Assembly (NCBI GenBank): GCA_029939965.1
Contig: JAOZRY010000159.1
Location: 1 to 6,888 of the forward strand
From: Bacteroidales bacterium
GTDB taxonomy: Bacteria; Bacteroidota; Bacteroidia; Bacteroidales; 4484-276
DNA: 6,888 nucleotides
Direction of reading: 5' to 3'
In this document: positions 1 through 6,485 of the stretch, in pieces
Numbering within the stretch: position 1 is the stretch's first letter
Layout of the letters: each line of letters opens with the position of its first letter
Made by a program: the position numbers and the translations under genes
Notes under the pieces: generated by a model
The model's input: the letters and a program-made list of their open reading frames with translations, nothing else
The model's database searches: none
Told to the model about the DNA's origin: nothing

Positions 1-72
1 TCGCATTATCGCATTATCGCATTGTCGCATTATCGCATTATCGCATTGTCGCATTATCTCCTTATCGCATTT
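1..72. repeat. Tandem octamer repeat (TCGCATTA), truncated by window edge
   Basis: Nine consecutive 8-base units of TCGCATTA type are visible. The order of the last base is A,A,G,A,A,G,A, then a diverged unit (TCTCCTTA) and TCGCATTT, giving a 24-base higher-order period over 1-48. The array probably extends beyond base 1. No gene is recognised here. The plus-strand frame starting at base 1 stays open as an 8-residue repeat (SHYRIIAL) until the stop at 85-87, but this follows from the repeat unit and is not evidence of a protein. Confidence 0.93.
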
Positions 73-141
73 CAGCAATTACTGTAATCTAAAAAAAATT
101 TTTAAAATAGAAATAGGCTTCATATAAAAACATACTATTAT

Positions 142-182
142 AAAAACCCTGCTATTCAGAAACTTCTCAATAGCAGGGCTTT
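142..182 (-). terminator. Rho-independent terminator of the M16 peptidase gene
   Basis: A perfect 10-base-pair stem pairs CCCTGCTATT (147-156) with AATAGCAGGG (169-178) around a 12-base loop. It is extended past one mismatch by AAA/TTT pairs. Read on the minus strand the hairpin is followed by TTTTTA, the expected U-tract, and it lies about 30 bases beyond the peptidase stop codon. The opposite side has only CTTTC, so termination should favour minus-strand transcripts. Confidence 0.85.
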
Positions 183-209
183 CACATTTAAAAGCACAAA
201 ATTTGTTTA

Positions 210-3017
210 TTATTCCGGCATCAGCAATACCTCAACATATTTGTTAGGATCGATATGTTTTTTGGCGGTTTTCTTTACCGATTTAATTGTAACCTTATCT
301 ATGAATTCCTTATAATCTTCGAGCTTAATATTTTCGTTGCCATAGTAATAGGCATTTTTCATTTTGCTAAGCCAGAATTTATTTTCTTTTAAACCTTCCT
401 CTCTCTTCTTAATAAAATATTTTTTTGCTTTATCAAGATCGGTTTGTGAGGGGCCTTCTTTAACTATTCTTTCAATTTCCTCGTAAACCAGTTTCTTCAG
501 CTTTTCGGCTTTTTCGTTATCGCAGTCAAACTGAATTTTAAGTTTATACTTTTCCCATGGATATTTTGCTGTTGACATTCTAACCCGCACTCCATAAGTT
601 CCGCCCTCTTTTTCGCGAATAACTTCGGTAAACCGCAATTCCAAAACATGAGAAATAACCCGGGCATTAATTCTCTCAAAATAATCATCATAATCAAACT
701 CGCCACTATAATTAATTGAAACTGTTGATTTTGGAACTTCAAGTTTTTTTGTAATAACTCTCTCAACTGTATTTTTTGGTGCTCTTACACCATTATCCAT
801 ATATGTTTCGTTGTTACTTATATTTGGTAGAGATGCCAGATAAGTTTCGACCAAAGGTTTAAAGGTATTAACATCAATATTTCCGACAAAGAAGAATGTA
901 AAATTGTTGGCATCGGCAAAGCGTTCTTTATAAATTCTCTTCACTTTTTCAAATTCTACTTTTTCAAGATATTCAACATTCATTGGCTGTACACGTGGGT
1001 TGTGGTCGGCATTAATAATTTCGACCGAATCGGAGAATACTTTTTGAGGGTTCATACTCATATTTTGAAAATAGGCAGAAATCCGCTCCAGGAAAGCATC
1101 GTGAGCATCGTTATCGAAACGCGGATTTGTGAAATACAAATTTGTAAGCATAAACAAAGTTTCTAAATCGTTTACCGAACAGCTACCTTCAAAACCCTCT
1201 TCCACATCGCCAATATATGGGCTTACCTGTACAACTTTTCCGGTAAGAATCTTTTTTAGGTCGATGGACGAAAAATCGCCAAGGCCATACTGCTCAACCA
1301 TTGTGGAAGTTAAATTTGCTGAGGGTAAATCATCGAGGTTATATAACGATGCGCCTCCAAAACTATAAGCCGACATTAATATCTCATCATCTTTAAAATC
1401 TGTTTTCTTAAAAACAACTTTTACACCATTGCTCAATATCCATTCCGTAGCATCTAATTGTTCATTTTTAATTTCTTCAACAACTTTTCCGGCTTCGGGT
1501 ATATTTTCGATTAATGGTTTGTCCGACATTTCATCTTTATATGCTTCAATTTCTGCACTTTTTACACTCTCCAGTTCTGTCAAAATATCTTCTTTTGTTG
1601 GAAGTGATTCTATATCTTTTTCGGACCCCGAAATTGTTACTACTATATTTTTATCAACAATAAAGGATTTTGCAAGCATATTAATCTGCTCTATTGTAAG
1701 CATAGGAACAATTTGCTTTATCATTGTGTAATAATAATCGAGGCTTGGAATAGGTTCGTTTGTAAGAAAATTGCTAAAATATTCCCAAACAAACGAATTA
1801 TTTTTCCTGTTGTCTTTATCCTTAAAACTTGTTTCGAGGTTGCTTAAAAATTCTTTTTTGGCTCTTTCAAGTTCGGATATTGTAAATCCATATCTTTTTA
1901 CTTTTTCAGCCTCTGTTAATAAAGTAGTAAGAGCAAGTTTCTCTTTTTGAGGCGATGCAATCGAAAACAACACAAACATATCTTTTGTTCTTGCCAGAGA
2001 CCCATAATAGCTTTGCCCGATTACAAACGGAGGATTTGGTTTTTGTACTAATTCCGAAAACCTGTTGTTAAGCATTGTGGTACAAAAGTCGCGCATTAAT
2101 GTAAGAATAATGTATGATTGATCTTTTTGCTCAGGTATTACAATATCGTGCTTATAAAGCACCTGAATAGTAATATTGCTCGCCTCGGGATCGGTAACAA
2201 CATCTATAAGAGGCTCATCATTGTCCGGAATTTCAATATCGTAGCGTTCTTTCGGATTTTCATTTTTTGGGATTTCAGAAAAAAGTTTTATTACTTTTTG
2301 CTCCATTTCTTCAACATCAATATCCCCAACAATAATTATAGCCTGAAGATCGGTTCTGTACCAATCTTTATAAAAGTTGCGCATTGTTTCGTACGAACAG
2401 TTATCGATAACATCCAATTGTCCGATAACATCTCTGTGCGAATACTTGGAATTATTGTATGTAACGCCGCTGGTTTTGTTCCTAATGCGGAAATCGGCAT
2501 TTCTTCGTGTTCTCCATTCTTCGTGTATTACTCCTCGTTCGGCATCTATCTCTTCATCTTCAAACGACACATAATGCGACCAGTCGTGCAAAATCAGTAA
2601 TGCAGAGTCGATCCATGCTTTATTAGTTGTTGGAACATCGTTGAGGTTGTAACAGGTAACATCGGTTCCTGTAAAAGCATTAACATTATGACCAAACTTA
2701 ACACCAATTCTTTCAAGAAAATTCAGGACTCCTTTGTCAGGAAAGTTTTTTGTTCCATTAAAAGCCATGTGCTCGCAAAAGTGTGCCAGGCCATCCTGAT
2801 CGTCGTTTTCGAGTATTGCCCCTACATTATGAACAATATAAAAATCGGCGCGATCTTCGGGACGAACATTTTTACGGATATAATATTTTAATCCGTTATC
2901 TAATTGCCCTACAACAACATCCTCATCAATTGGTACCGGAGTTGATTGAGGTTGTGCGTTGATACCCGAAAACACACAAACAATAATAATTGCAATAAAA
3001 AATTTAATTAATTTCAT
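210..3017 (-). CDS. Secreted M16 family zinc metallopeptidase (two-domain, pitrilysin-like)
   Basis: This is a 935-residue metallopeptidase of the M16 (pitrilysin/insulinase) clan, expected in the periplasm or envelope. Residues 1-21 look like a Sec signal peptide: KLIK, then a hydrophobic core, then a likely cut at NA|Q. C14 does not sit in a lipobox. The inverted zinc motif is H79-F-C-E82-H83, and E160, 77 residues after H83, fits as the third zinc ligand. E167 in the same HEEW stretch is also typical of the family. A second M16 domain begins near residue 525 (LSNGVKVVF) and keeps the GGTYGV segment associated with substrate binding in the non-catalytic half. The length suits the roughly 930-residue Bacteroidota members. 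Two stops in tandem (TAA TAA) end the gene, and a terminator follows. It is monocistronic. The substrate cannot be told from sequence. Start chosen because the signal peptide begins at this ATG. Confidence 0.95.
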   Translation of the reverse strand: MKLIKFFIAIIIVCVFSGINAQPQSTPVPIDEDVVVGQLDNGLKYYIRKNVRPEDRADFYIVHNVGAILENDDQDGLAHFCEHMAFNGTKNFPDKGVLNFLERIGVKFGHNVNAFTGTDVTCYNLNDVPTTNKAWIDSALLILHDWSHYVSFEDEEIDAERGVIHEEWRTRRNADFRIRNKTSGVTYNNSKYSHRDVIGQLDVIDNCSYETMRNFYKDWYRTDLQAIIIVGDIDVEEMEQKVIKLFSEIPKNENPKERYDIEIPDNDEPLIDVVTDPEASNITIQVLYKHDIVIPEQKDQSYIILTLMRDFCTTMLNNRFSELVQKPNPPFVIGQSYYGSLARTKDMFVLFSIASPQKEKLALTTLLTEAEKVKRYGFTISELERAKKEFLSNLETSFKDKDNRKNNSFVWEYFSNFLTNEPIPSLDYYYTMIKQIVPMLTIEQINMLAKSFIVDKNIVVTISGSEKDIESLPTKEDILTELESVKSAEIEAYKDEMSDKPLIENIPEAGKVVEEIKNEQLDATEWILSNGVKVVFKKTDFKDDEILMSAYSFGGASLYNLDDLPSANLTSTMVEQYGLGDFSSIDLKKILTGKVVQVSPYIGDVEEGFEGSCSVNDLETLFMLTNLYFTNPRFDNDAHDAFLERISAYFQNMSMNPQKVFSDSVEIINADHNPRVQPMNVEYLEKVEFEKVKRIYKERFADANNFTFFFVGNIDVNTFKPLVETYLASLPNISNNETYMDNGVRAPKNTVERVITKKLEVPKSTVSINYSGEFDYDDYFERINARVISHVLELRFTEVIREKEGGTYGVRVRMSTAKYPWEKYKLKIQFDCDNEKAEKLKKLVYEEIERIVKEGPSQTDLDKAKKYFIKKREEGLKENKFWLSKMKNAYYYGNENIKLEDYKEFIDKVTIKSVKKTAKKHIDPNKYVEVLLMPE

Positions 3018-3077
3018 AATCTGTACTTTTATTTGGATTGTTAATTTGAGAAATAGTTATCTAATATTCATATTGGG

Positions 3078-3105
3078 CAAAAATAGGTATTTTACTTTTT
3101 ACAAA
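3078..3105 (-). promoter_or_regulatory. Predicted promoter of the M16 peptidase gene
   Basis: On the minus strand TATTTTTG (3078-3085) matches the Bacteroidota -7 element TAnnTTTG, and TTTG lies upstream at 3102-3105. The 16-base spacing is shorter than the usual 19-21, so the -33 assignment is doubtful. Transcription would start near 3072, giving a leader of about 55 bases. Confidence 0.45.
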
Positions 3106-3118
3106 TACCTATTTGTGC
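3078..3118. repeat. Long inverted repeat over the peptidase promoter
   Basis: AAATAGGTATTT (3081-3092) and AAATACCTATTT (3103-3114) are perfect 12-base inverted arms around a 10-base spacer. Past one mismatch the pairing continues for three more bases (GCA with TGC). One arm overlaps the predicted -7 element and the other the candidate -33. It could be an operator or an RNA hairpin. It has no good U-tract on either strand, so a terminator is less likely. Confidence 0.8.
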
Positions 3119-3136
3119 GCCAGAAAACGCCGATAT

Positions 3137-3264
3137 CATCGTTGGACTTGTGTTGAGAATACCTATTTACAAAAGTAAACTCCTTGATATTCAATACTTC
3201 ATACGCCTCGATCTCAGCGATTTCTGACACCCATTTCCTAAATAATTGAATTTTGTTGTAGAGA
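3137..3264 (+). repeat. Dispersed intergenic repeat, copy A (left end missing)
   Basis: Collinear with copy B (about 4775-4899). Two blocks are identical: 20 bases at 3165-3184 = 4801-4820 and 21 bases at 3205-3225 = 4840-4860, with scattered mismatches and single-base gaps elsewhere. The terminal AGTGT... segment seen in B and C is absent, so A looks truncated. It lies between the peptidase and ATPase genes, same orientation as B and C. An 84-codon minus-strand frame (3099-3353) crosses it but has no recognisable domain. I do not call it a gene. Confidence 0.85.
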
Positions 3265-3389
3265 ATAAATCGGGTTGATGCAAGAATTGTGATATTATGG
3301 AGTATTTCGAAATTAAAGATGAGGTATGGGAAAATGAAAATTAACAGAAACAATTACATATTCTTTACTGTAATACCGGAAACATTTCA

Positions 3390-3397
3390 TATATTTG
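3390..3397 (+). promoter_or_regulatory. Predicted -7 element of the ATPase gene
   Basis: TATATTTG is a perfect match to TAnnTTTG. No convincing TTTG is found at the -33 distance. Transcription would start near 3404, only about 5 bases before the ATG at 3409 but about 23 bases before the in-frame ATG at 3427. This bears on which start is used. Confidence 0.55.
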
Positions 3398-3408
3398 TCG
3401 TGTAAATA

Positions 3409-4749
3409 ATGAAAGAATACAGTGCTATGGATTTAAAAACCACGATAAAAGAGGTAATTAGTGTTTTTCATAAAGCTCCGAAGGTAAAATGCACAACACG
3501 CAACATGCAATTACCGGTTGATTTGAAGAAGGTAATTGCCGTAATTGGAGTACGCAGATGTGGTAAAACTTACCTTTTATTCGATACCATAAACCGGCTT
3601 ATCAAAAACGGTGTTGCCAAATCACAAATTTTATACATCAATTTCGAGGACGAACGTTTGTCTCTGAAACAACACGATCTCGATTTGGTTTTGCAGGCAT
3701 ACCGTGAACTATATCCCACTGTACAAGACAAAGATATTTGGTTTTTTTTTGATGAAATTCAGAATGTTGAAGGTTGGGAGAAATTTGTAAGGAGGATATA
3801 TGATACGATAAGTGCAAATATTATTATTACCGGATCAAATTCCGCTTTTCTATCTACTGATATTGCCACCACCTTAAGGGGAAGAAGCATAAATTTTGAG
3901 GTGTATCCTTTTTCCTTTGATGAGTATTTGCGTCATATAAAAATAGATACAAATATATATATCCCACAAAACAAAGCAATGATAATTAACAAGTATTACG
4001 ATTTCCTGTTGTATGGTGGATTTCCTGAAACCATTGATGTAAACAAACGATTGCGTAACGAAATACTACAGAATTATTTTTATGTAATGCTCTATAAAGA
4101 CCTGATTGAGCGATACAAAATAACTTCAACCCAAATTTTAAAGCACTATATTGAAAAAATCGCGGAAAATATTACAAAGCCATTCTCGGTGAACAAAATT
4201 TATAATAATTTCCGCTCACAAGGTCTAAAAGCCGATAAAAATATTCTGTATGAAATAAACACTTATGTAGAAAATATTTATTTGGCATTTAGCATAACTA
4301 AGTTCGATTATTCATTAAGCAAGAGAAATGCATCACTTAAAAAAATGTATTTTATTGATAATGGGTTGCTCAATACATTAACTATGGGGTTTTCAAAAAA
4401 CTACGGAAAACTCCTGGAGAATGCTGTATTCTTGTACCTTAGGCAAAACTATAATAGTATGTACGAAAACAAAATATTTTATCATAAGCCAAAACAAGAA
4501 TGCGACTTTATTATATATGAAAACAGAAAGGTAACAACTGCTTTACAGGTAAGCCATAATGTGGAAGAGAAAACAACCCTAGACCGTGAATTGAAAGGAT
4601 TGAAAGATGCTATGAAAGAGTACAAACTCCACAAAGGTTTTATTATAAGTTCGGAACAGGAATTTACAATAAATGATGAGGGATTTGTGATTGAAGTAAT
4701 ACCAGCCTATAGGTTGTTTCTCAATAGAAATTACAGATTCAATAATTAG
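3409..4749 (+). CDS. AAA ATPase with C-terminal DUF4143 (AAA_14-type)
   Basis: A 446-residue cytoplasmic ATPase. The Walker A motif is G47-VRRCGK-T54. The Walker B motif is the hydrophobic run ending in D115-E116 (FFFDEIQ). A sensor-like ITGSNS runs from T141, followed by LRGR (R157/R159) as a possible arginine finger. The C-terminal half matches the DUF4143 pattern: FIDNGLLN, then GKLLENAVFLYL with E337, then ECDFI with D366, then LQVS. This resembles a PD-(D/E)XK fold in which the last E-x-K is replaced by Q380-x-S382, so nuclease activity is doubtful. Members of this family are common in Bacteroidota and have no settled function. The ATG at 3427 gives an N-terminus (MDLKTTIKEVI) more like the family and a more normal leader than 3409. 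The longer form is listed because both starts are open. The stop codon overlaps the first bases of repeat B. Repeats A and B flank the gene. Confidence 0.9.
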   Translation: MKEYSAMDLKTTIKEVISVFHKAPKVKCTTRNMQLPVDLKKVIAVIGVRRCGKTYLLFDTINRLIKNGVAKSQILYINFEDERLSLKQHDLDLVLQAYRELYPTVQDKDIWFFFDEIQNVEGWEKFVRRIYDTISANIIITGSNSAFLSTDIATTLRGRSINFEVYPFSFDEYLRHIKIDTNIYIPQNKAMIINKYYDFLLYGGFPETIDVNKRLRNEILQNYFYVMLYKDLIERYKITSTQILKHYIEKIAENITKPFSVNKIYNNFRSQGLKADKNILYEINTYVENIYLAFSITKFDYSLSKRNASLKKMYFIDNGLLNTLTMGFSKNYGKLLENAVFLYLRQNYNSMYENKIFYHKPKQECDFIIYENRKVTTALQVSHNVEEKTTLDRELKGLKDAMKEYKLHKGFIISSEQEFTINDEGFVIEVIPAYRLFLNRNYRFNN

Positions 4750-4899
4750 TGTCCGTCTCTAATGTCCCCTAACTTCGTTATGCTTGTGCTGAAAACAAAC
4801 ATTTACAAAAGTAAACTCCTGGCTTTAAAGACTTCACAAGCCTCGATCTCAGCGATTTCTAACACCCACTTCCTGAAATATTGAGTTTATGTGCAGAGA
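4748..4899 (+). repeat. Dispersed repeat, copy B (left end intact, right end absent)
   Basis: It begins AGTGTCCGTCTCTAATGTC at 4748-4766, matching the left end of copy C (14 of 19 bases). It continues collinearly with C and, from about 4775, with A. It fills the whole gap between the convergent ATPase and deaminase genes and runs into the last codons of the deaminase. The right terminal sequence seen in C is not present at this point, but a close match stands alone at 5903-5930 (D). The right boundary is uncertain (about 4880-4899). TTTAC-AAAA-GTAAA inside can form a small hairpin. I see no strong terminator for either flanking gene. Confidence 0.85.
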
Positions 4900-5579
4900 C
4901 CACCTTTTAATAACTTACTATAATTCGATTTATCACTTTCGTTTAAAAAGCTTTCCCGAATTGCATTTCTATTTAATTGTAAAAGCTCGTTACATGTAAA
5001 GCCCTGACTGGCAAGCAATTTATATTCGTTGTTCAAATTAGTTGAAAACATTGCCGGGTCATCGGTATTTATGGTACACAAAAGTCCGGCATTAACCATT
5101 TGACGTATGGGATGTGCTTCGCCTTTTTTTACTATGCCAAGGCAATAATTGCTTGTGGGCGATATTTCCATTGGGATTTGATTATCACGCAGATATTTTA
5201 CCAAATTTTCATCTCCCAAACATCTTATTCCATGCCCAATACGCTCAACTCTTAGTTCGTTTATTGCTCCCCAAATACTTTCGGAGCCAACAGCTTCGCC
5301 AACGTGTGCCACAACATGTAGGTTATTTCGTTTTGCCTCAGCATATACGTCTTTAAAAAGTTCGGGTGGATAGCCGTTTTCCATACCACCAAGCCCAAGG
5401 CCAATAAACAGCCCTCTGTCCTTTCCCTCCAATACAAAGTTGAGCACATCGTTTTGTGTATCCGGAGCATTTCTTGTTATATCAGGAATGAAATTTATTT
5501 TTATTCCATATTTCTCAGAACCATTTTTTATTCCTGATTCGATGGCATCTAAGATTTTACTCCCCGAAAACTGTTGCAC
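4887..5579 (-). CDS. Adenosine deaminase, C-terminal fragment (frame 2)
   Basis: 230 residues if begun at the GTG at 5577-5579. The frame is open well upstream, and family-like sequence (IENFYKYQAHQNIIYTEAF) starts near 5654, so the GTG is probably not a true start. It carries H92/E95 (HVGE), H116, SPTSN and D173/D174 of the active site but lacks the N-terminal HxH pair. The last residues, GLCT, are encoded where repeat B begins to match copy A, so the original C-terminus may have been altered. Confidence 0.7.
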   Translation of the reverse strand: MQQFSGSKILDAIESGIKNGSEKYGIKINFIPDITRNAPDTQNDVLNFVLEGKDRGLFIGLGLGGMENGYPPELFKDVYAEAKRNNLHVVAHVGEAVGSESIWGAINELRVERIGHGIRCLGDENLVKYLRDNQIPMEISPTSNYCLGIVKKGEAHPIRQMVNAGLLCTINTDDPAMFSTNLNNEYKLLASQGFTCNELLQLNRNAIRESFLNESDKSNYSKLLKGGLCT

Positions 5580-5614
5580 AATAAATGAAGCACTTAAAAA
5601 TGCTTCGGTGTAAA

Positions 5615-5881
5615 TTATATTTTGGTGTGCCTGATATTTGTAAAAGTTTTCGATAAGAAAAGTATATTTTCCGGCTTTTTTAGTACTGAAACTGCTGTTT
5701 TGTAAACATCGATAAAATGCTGGAAATCTTTAAATTCAAAAAAATCTCTCCATGCATCAAGGTTATTTACAGGAAGTTTTACTTTGTTTCGCTTTGCCAG
5801 CGAATAAAAAACTTCGGGCTTTGTAGCACCTTCTACATGAACATGAAGTTCGATTTTTGGCATTTGCTCTATTTTGTGCAT
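5615..5881 (-). CDS. Adenosine deaminase, N-terminal fragment (frame 1)
   Basis: 88 residues starting MHKIEQMPKIELHVHVEG, with the metal-binding H13-x-H15. Family-like sequence runs to L76, and the last 12 residues (from SKT to HTKI) are out-of-frame translation. M7 is an alternative start at the usual family N-terminus. No Shine-Dalgarno site is visible. Alone it lacks the catalytic glutamate and the aspartates, so it cannot be active. Confidence 0.75.
   Translation of the reverse strand: MHKIEQMPKIELHVHVEGATKPEVFYSLAKRNKVKLPVNNLDAWRDFFEFKDFQHFIDVYKTAVSVLKKPENILFLSKTFTNIRHTKI
5675..5681 (-). other. In-frame slippery heptamer A AAA AAG
   Basis: On the minus strand the codons CTA AAA AAG (L67-K68-K69) present the heptamer A AAA AAG in the reading phase used for -1 slippage in dnaX-type signals. 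A -1 shift here would join the deaminase fragments without loss of length, replacing PENILFL with AGKYTFL before IENF. Only a weak 5-base-pair stem (TTTTC/GAAAA, around 5648-5662) follows. The heptamer is certain; its use is not. Confidence 0.35.
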
Positions 5882-5902
5882 GGTATTTTATTTTATGTTT
5901 GT

Positions 5903-5930
5903 CCAAACACCGACTTTATGGATGGACACT
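5903..5930 (+). repeat. Isolated right end of the dispersed repeat (D)
   Basis: Over its first 25 bases it matches the right end of copy C (6695-6719) at 22 positions. Both share the core GACTTTATGGA. The reverse complement of 5912-5930 matches the left end of copy B (4748-4766) at 15 of 19 positions, making an inverted pair around the deaminase gene. It lies in the predicted leader of that gene. Confidence 0.75.
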
Positions 5931-5948
5931 ATTTGGAAATTCTTCATC

Positions 5949-5980
5949 CAAATTTAAGTTAGAATAATAATTCCCTCAAA
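5949..5980 (-). promoter_or_regulatory. Predicted promoter of the adenosine deaminase gene
   Basis: On the minus strand TTTG (5977-5980), 20 bases, then TAAATTTG (5949-5956) is a full match to the Bacteroidota -33/-7 consensus with normal spacing. Transcription would start near 5943, giving a leader of about 60 bases that contains repeat end D. It lies outside the inverted-repeat-bounded unit. Confidence 0.7.
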
Positions 5981-5996
5981 ACAAAATCAAAGATAA

Positions 5997-6004
5997 TATC
6001 TTTG
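5997..6004 (+). promoter_or_regulatory. Predicted -7 element of the flavoprotein gene
   Basis: TATCTTTG matches TAnnTTTG exactly and lies 19 bases before the ATG at 6024. No TTTG is seen at the -33 distance. The element sits back-to-back with the deaminase promoter, so the two divergent genes may influence each other. Confidence 0.55.
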
Positions 6005-6023
6005 CAATACTAAATTTTGAATT

Positions 6024-6485
6024 ATGAGAAGAGAAGATAAACAGATAAACAACCGCTCGGAAATTGATGAGATTGTAAAGAAATCGGATGTTTGCAGATT
6101 AGCTTTTGCAAATGGCAACATGCCTTATATCACACCCGTTTCGTTTGGATACGATGGTAAGAGCATCTTTATTCACACAGCCAAAACCGGCAAAAAAATT
6201 GAATTTATTGCAAAAAACAATCTGGTTTGTTTTGAATTTGACTCGGATGTAAAAACAATTGGAGATGAGGCTATTCCATGCAAATGGACTACTGCATACA
6301 AGAGTGTAATTGGATACGGAAGAATTATTGAATTGCGCGACCATAAAGAAAAGGTAACAGCAATAAACCTGATAATGCTTCACTATTCGGATAAGAAATG
6401 GGATTTTGATGAAAGAATGTTAGCGGGCGTTAAACTCTGGAAAATTGAGATTGATGAGATTTCGGGGAAGCAGTCGGGGTATTAG
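6024..6485 (+). CDS. Pyridoxamine 5'-phosphate oxidase-like (Nim-related) FMN-binding protein
   Basis: A 153-residue cytoplasmic protein of the FMN-binding split-barrel superfamily, close to the NimA/Pyridox_ox_2 group. Its order of motifs is typical: MRREDKQI at the start, CRLAFANG (from C24), PYITPVSFGY (34-43), then FIHTAKTGKKIEF (H51, K57/K58, probably near the FMN phosphate), VCFEFD (68-73) and KWTTAYKSVIGYGRI. Length is normal. Relatives include nitroimidazole-resistance reductases, but most have unknown substrates, so resistance should not be assumed. True PdxH is unlikely given the size and N-terminal motif. The gene stands alone, divergent from the deaminase with its own -7 element and a leader of roughly 12-15 bases. 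No Shine-Dalgarno site is visible. The start is the first ATG of the frame and gives the family-type MRR N-terminus. No clear terminator follows. Confidence 0.88.
   Translation: MRREDKQINNRSEIDEIVKKSDVCRLAFANGNMPYITPVSFGYDGKSIFIHTAKTGKKIEFIAKNNLVCFEFDSDVKTIGDEAIPCKWTTAYKSVIGYGRIIELRDHKEKVTAINLIMLHYSDKKWDFDERMLAGVKLWKIEIDEISGKQSGY

Larger units (their letters stand above)
4887..5881 (-). pseudogene. add: Adenosine deaminase with a single frame break
   Basis: Together the two frames encode a full-length A_deaminase-family protein of about 331 residues, which hydrolyses adenosine to inosine and ammonia in purine salvage. All active-site residues are present: H13 and H15 (ELHVHVEG), H193 with catalytic E196 (HVGE, where HAGE is usual), H217 (RIGHGIRC), SPTSN 241-245, and D274/D275 (NTDDPAMF). 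The spacings match those of mouse ADA. The N-terminal frame follows the family through KPENILFL and then runs to a stop at 5615. Homology resumes one frame back at IENFYKYQ near 5654, so one base appears to be missing around 5650-5660. Possible explanations are a recent mutation, a sequencing error, or rescue by -1 frameshifting at 5675-5681. Adenine deaminase of the same family cannot be excluded. The last codons and stop lie within repeat B. Confidence 0.85.

Noticed and set aside
1..72. CRISPR-like array
   Set aside because: The units are contiguous 8-base repeats with no spacers.
2118..2600. 160-codon plus-strand open frame opposite the peptidase gene
   Set aside because: It is antisense to a conserved M16 coding region that has the expected motifs. 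Its composition is low-complexity and no family is recognised.
3099..3353. 84-codon minus-strand open frame between the peptidase and ATPase genes
   Set aside because: Much of it is repeat copy A, the homologous stretch in copy B contains stops in the same frame, and no domain or start signal is seen.
3409..5881. ATPase next to adenosine deaminase, recalling the RADAR (RdrA/RdrB) defence pair
   Set aside because: The ATPase is a 446-residue DUF4143 type, not the large RdrA type. The deaminase is a short housekeeping-type enzyme of about 331 residues. The genes are convergent, separately promoted and split by a repeat, not an operon.
6024..6485. Calling the flavoprotein a nitroimidazole-resistance gene (nim)
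   Set aside because: Family resemblance alone does not show this activity; many Nim-related proteins have other or unknown roles.
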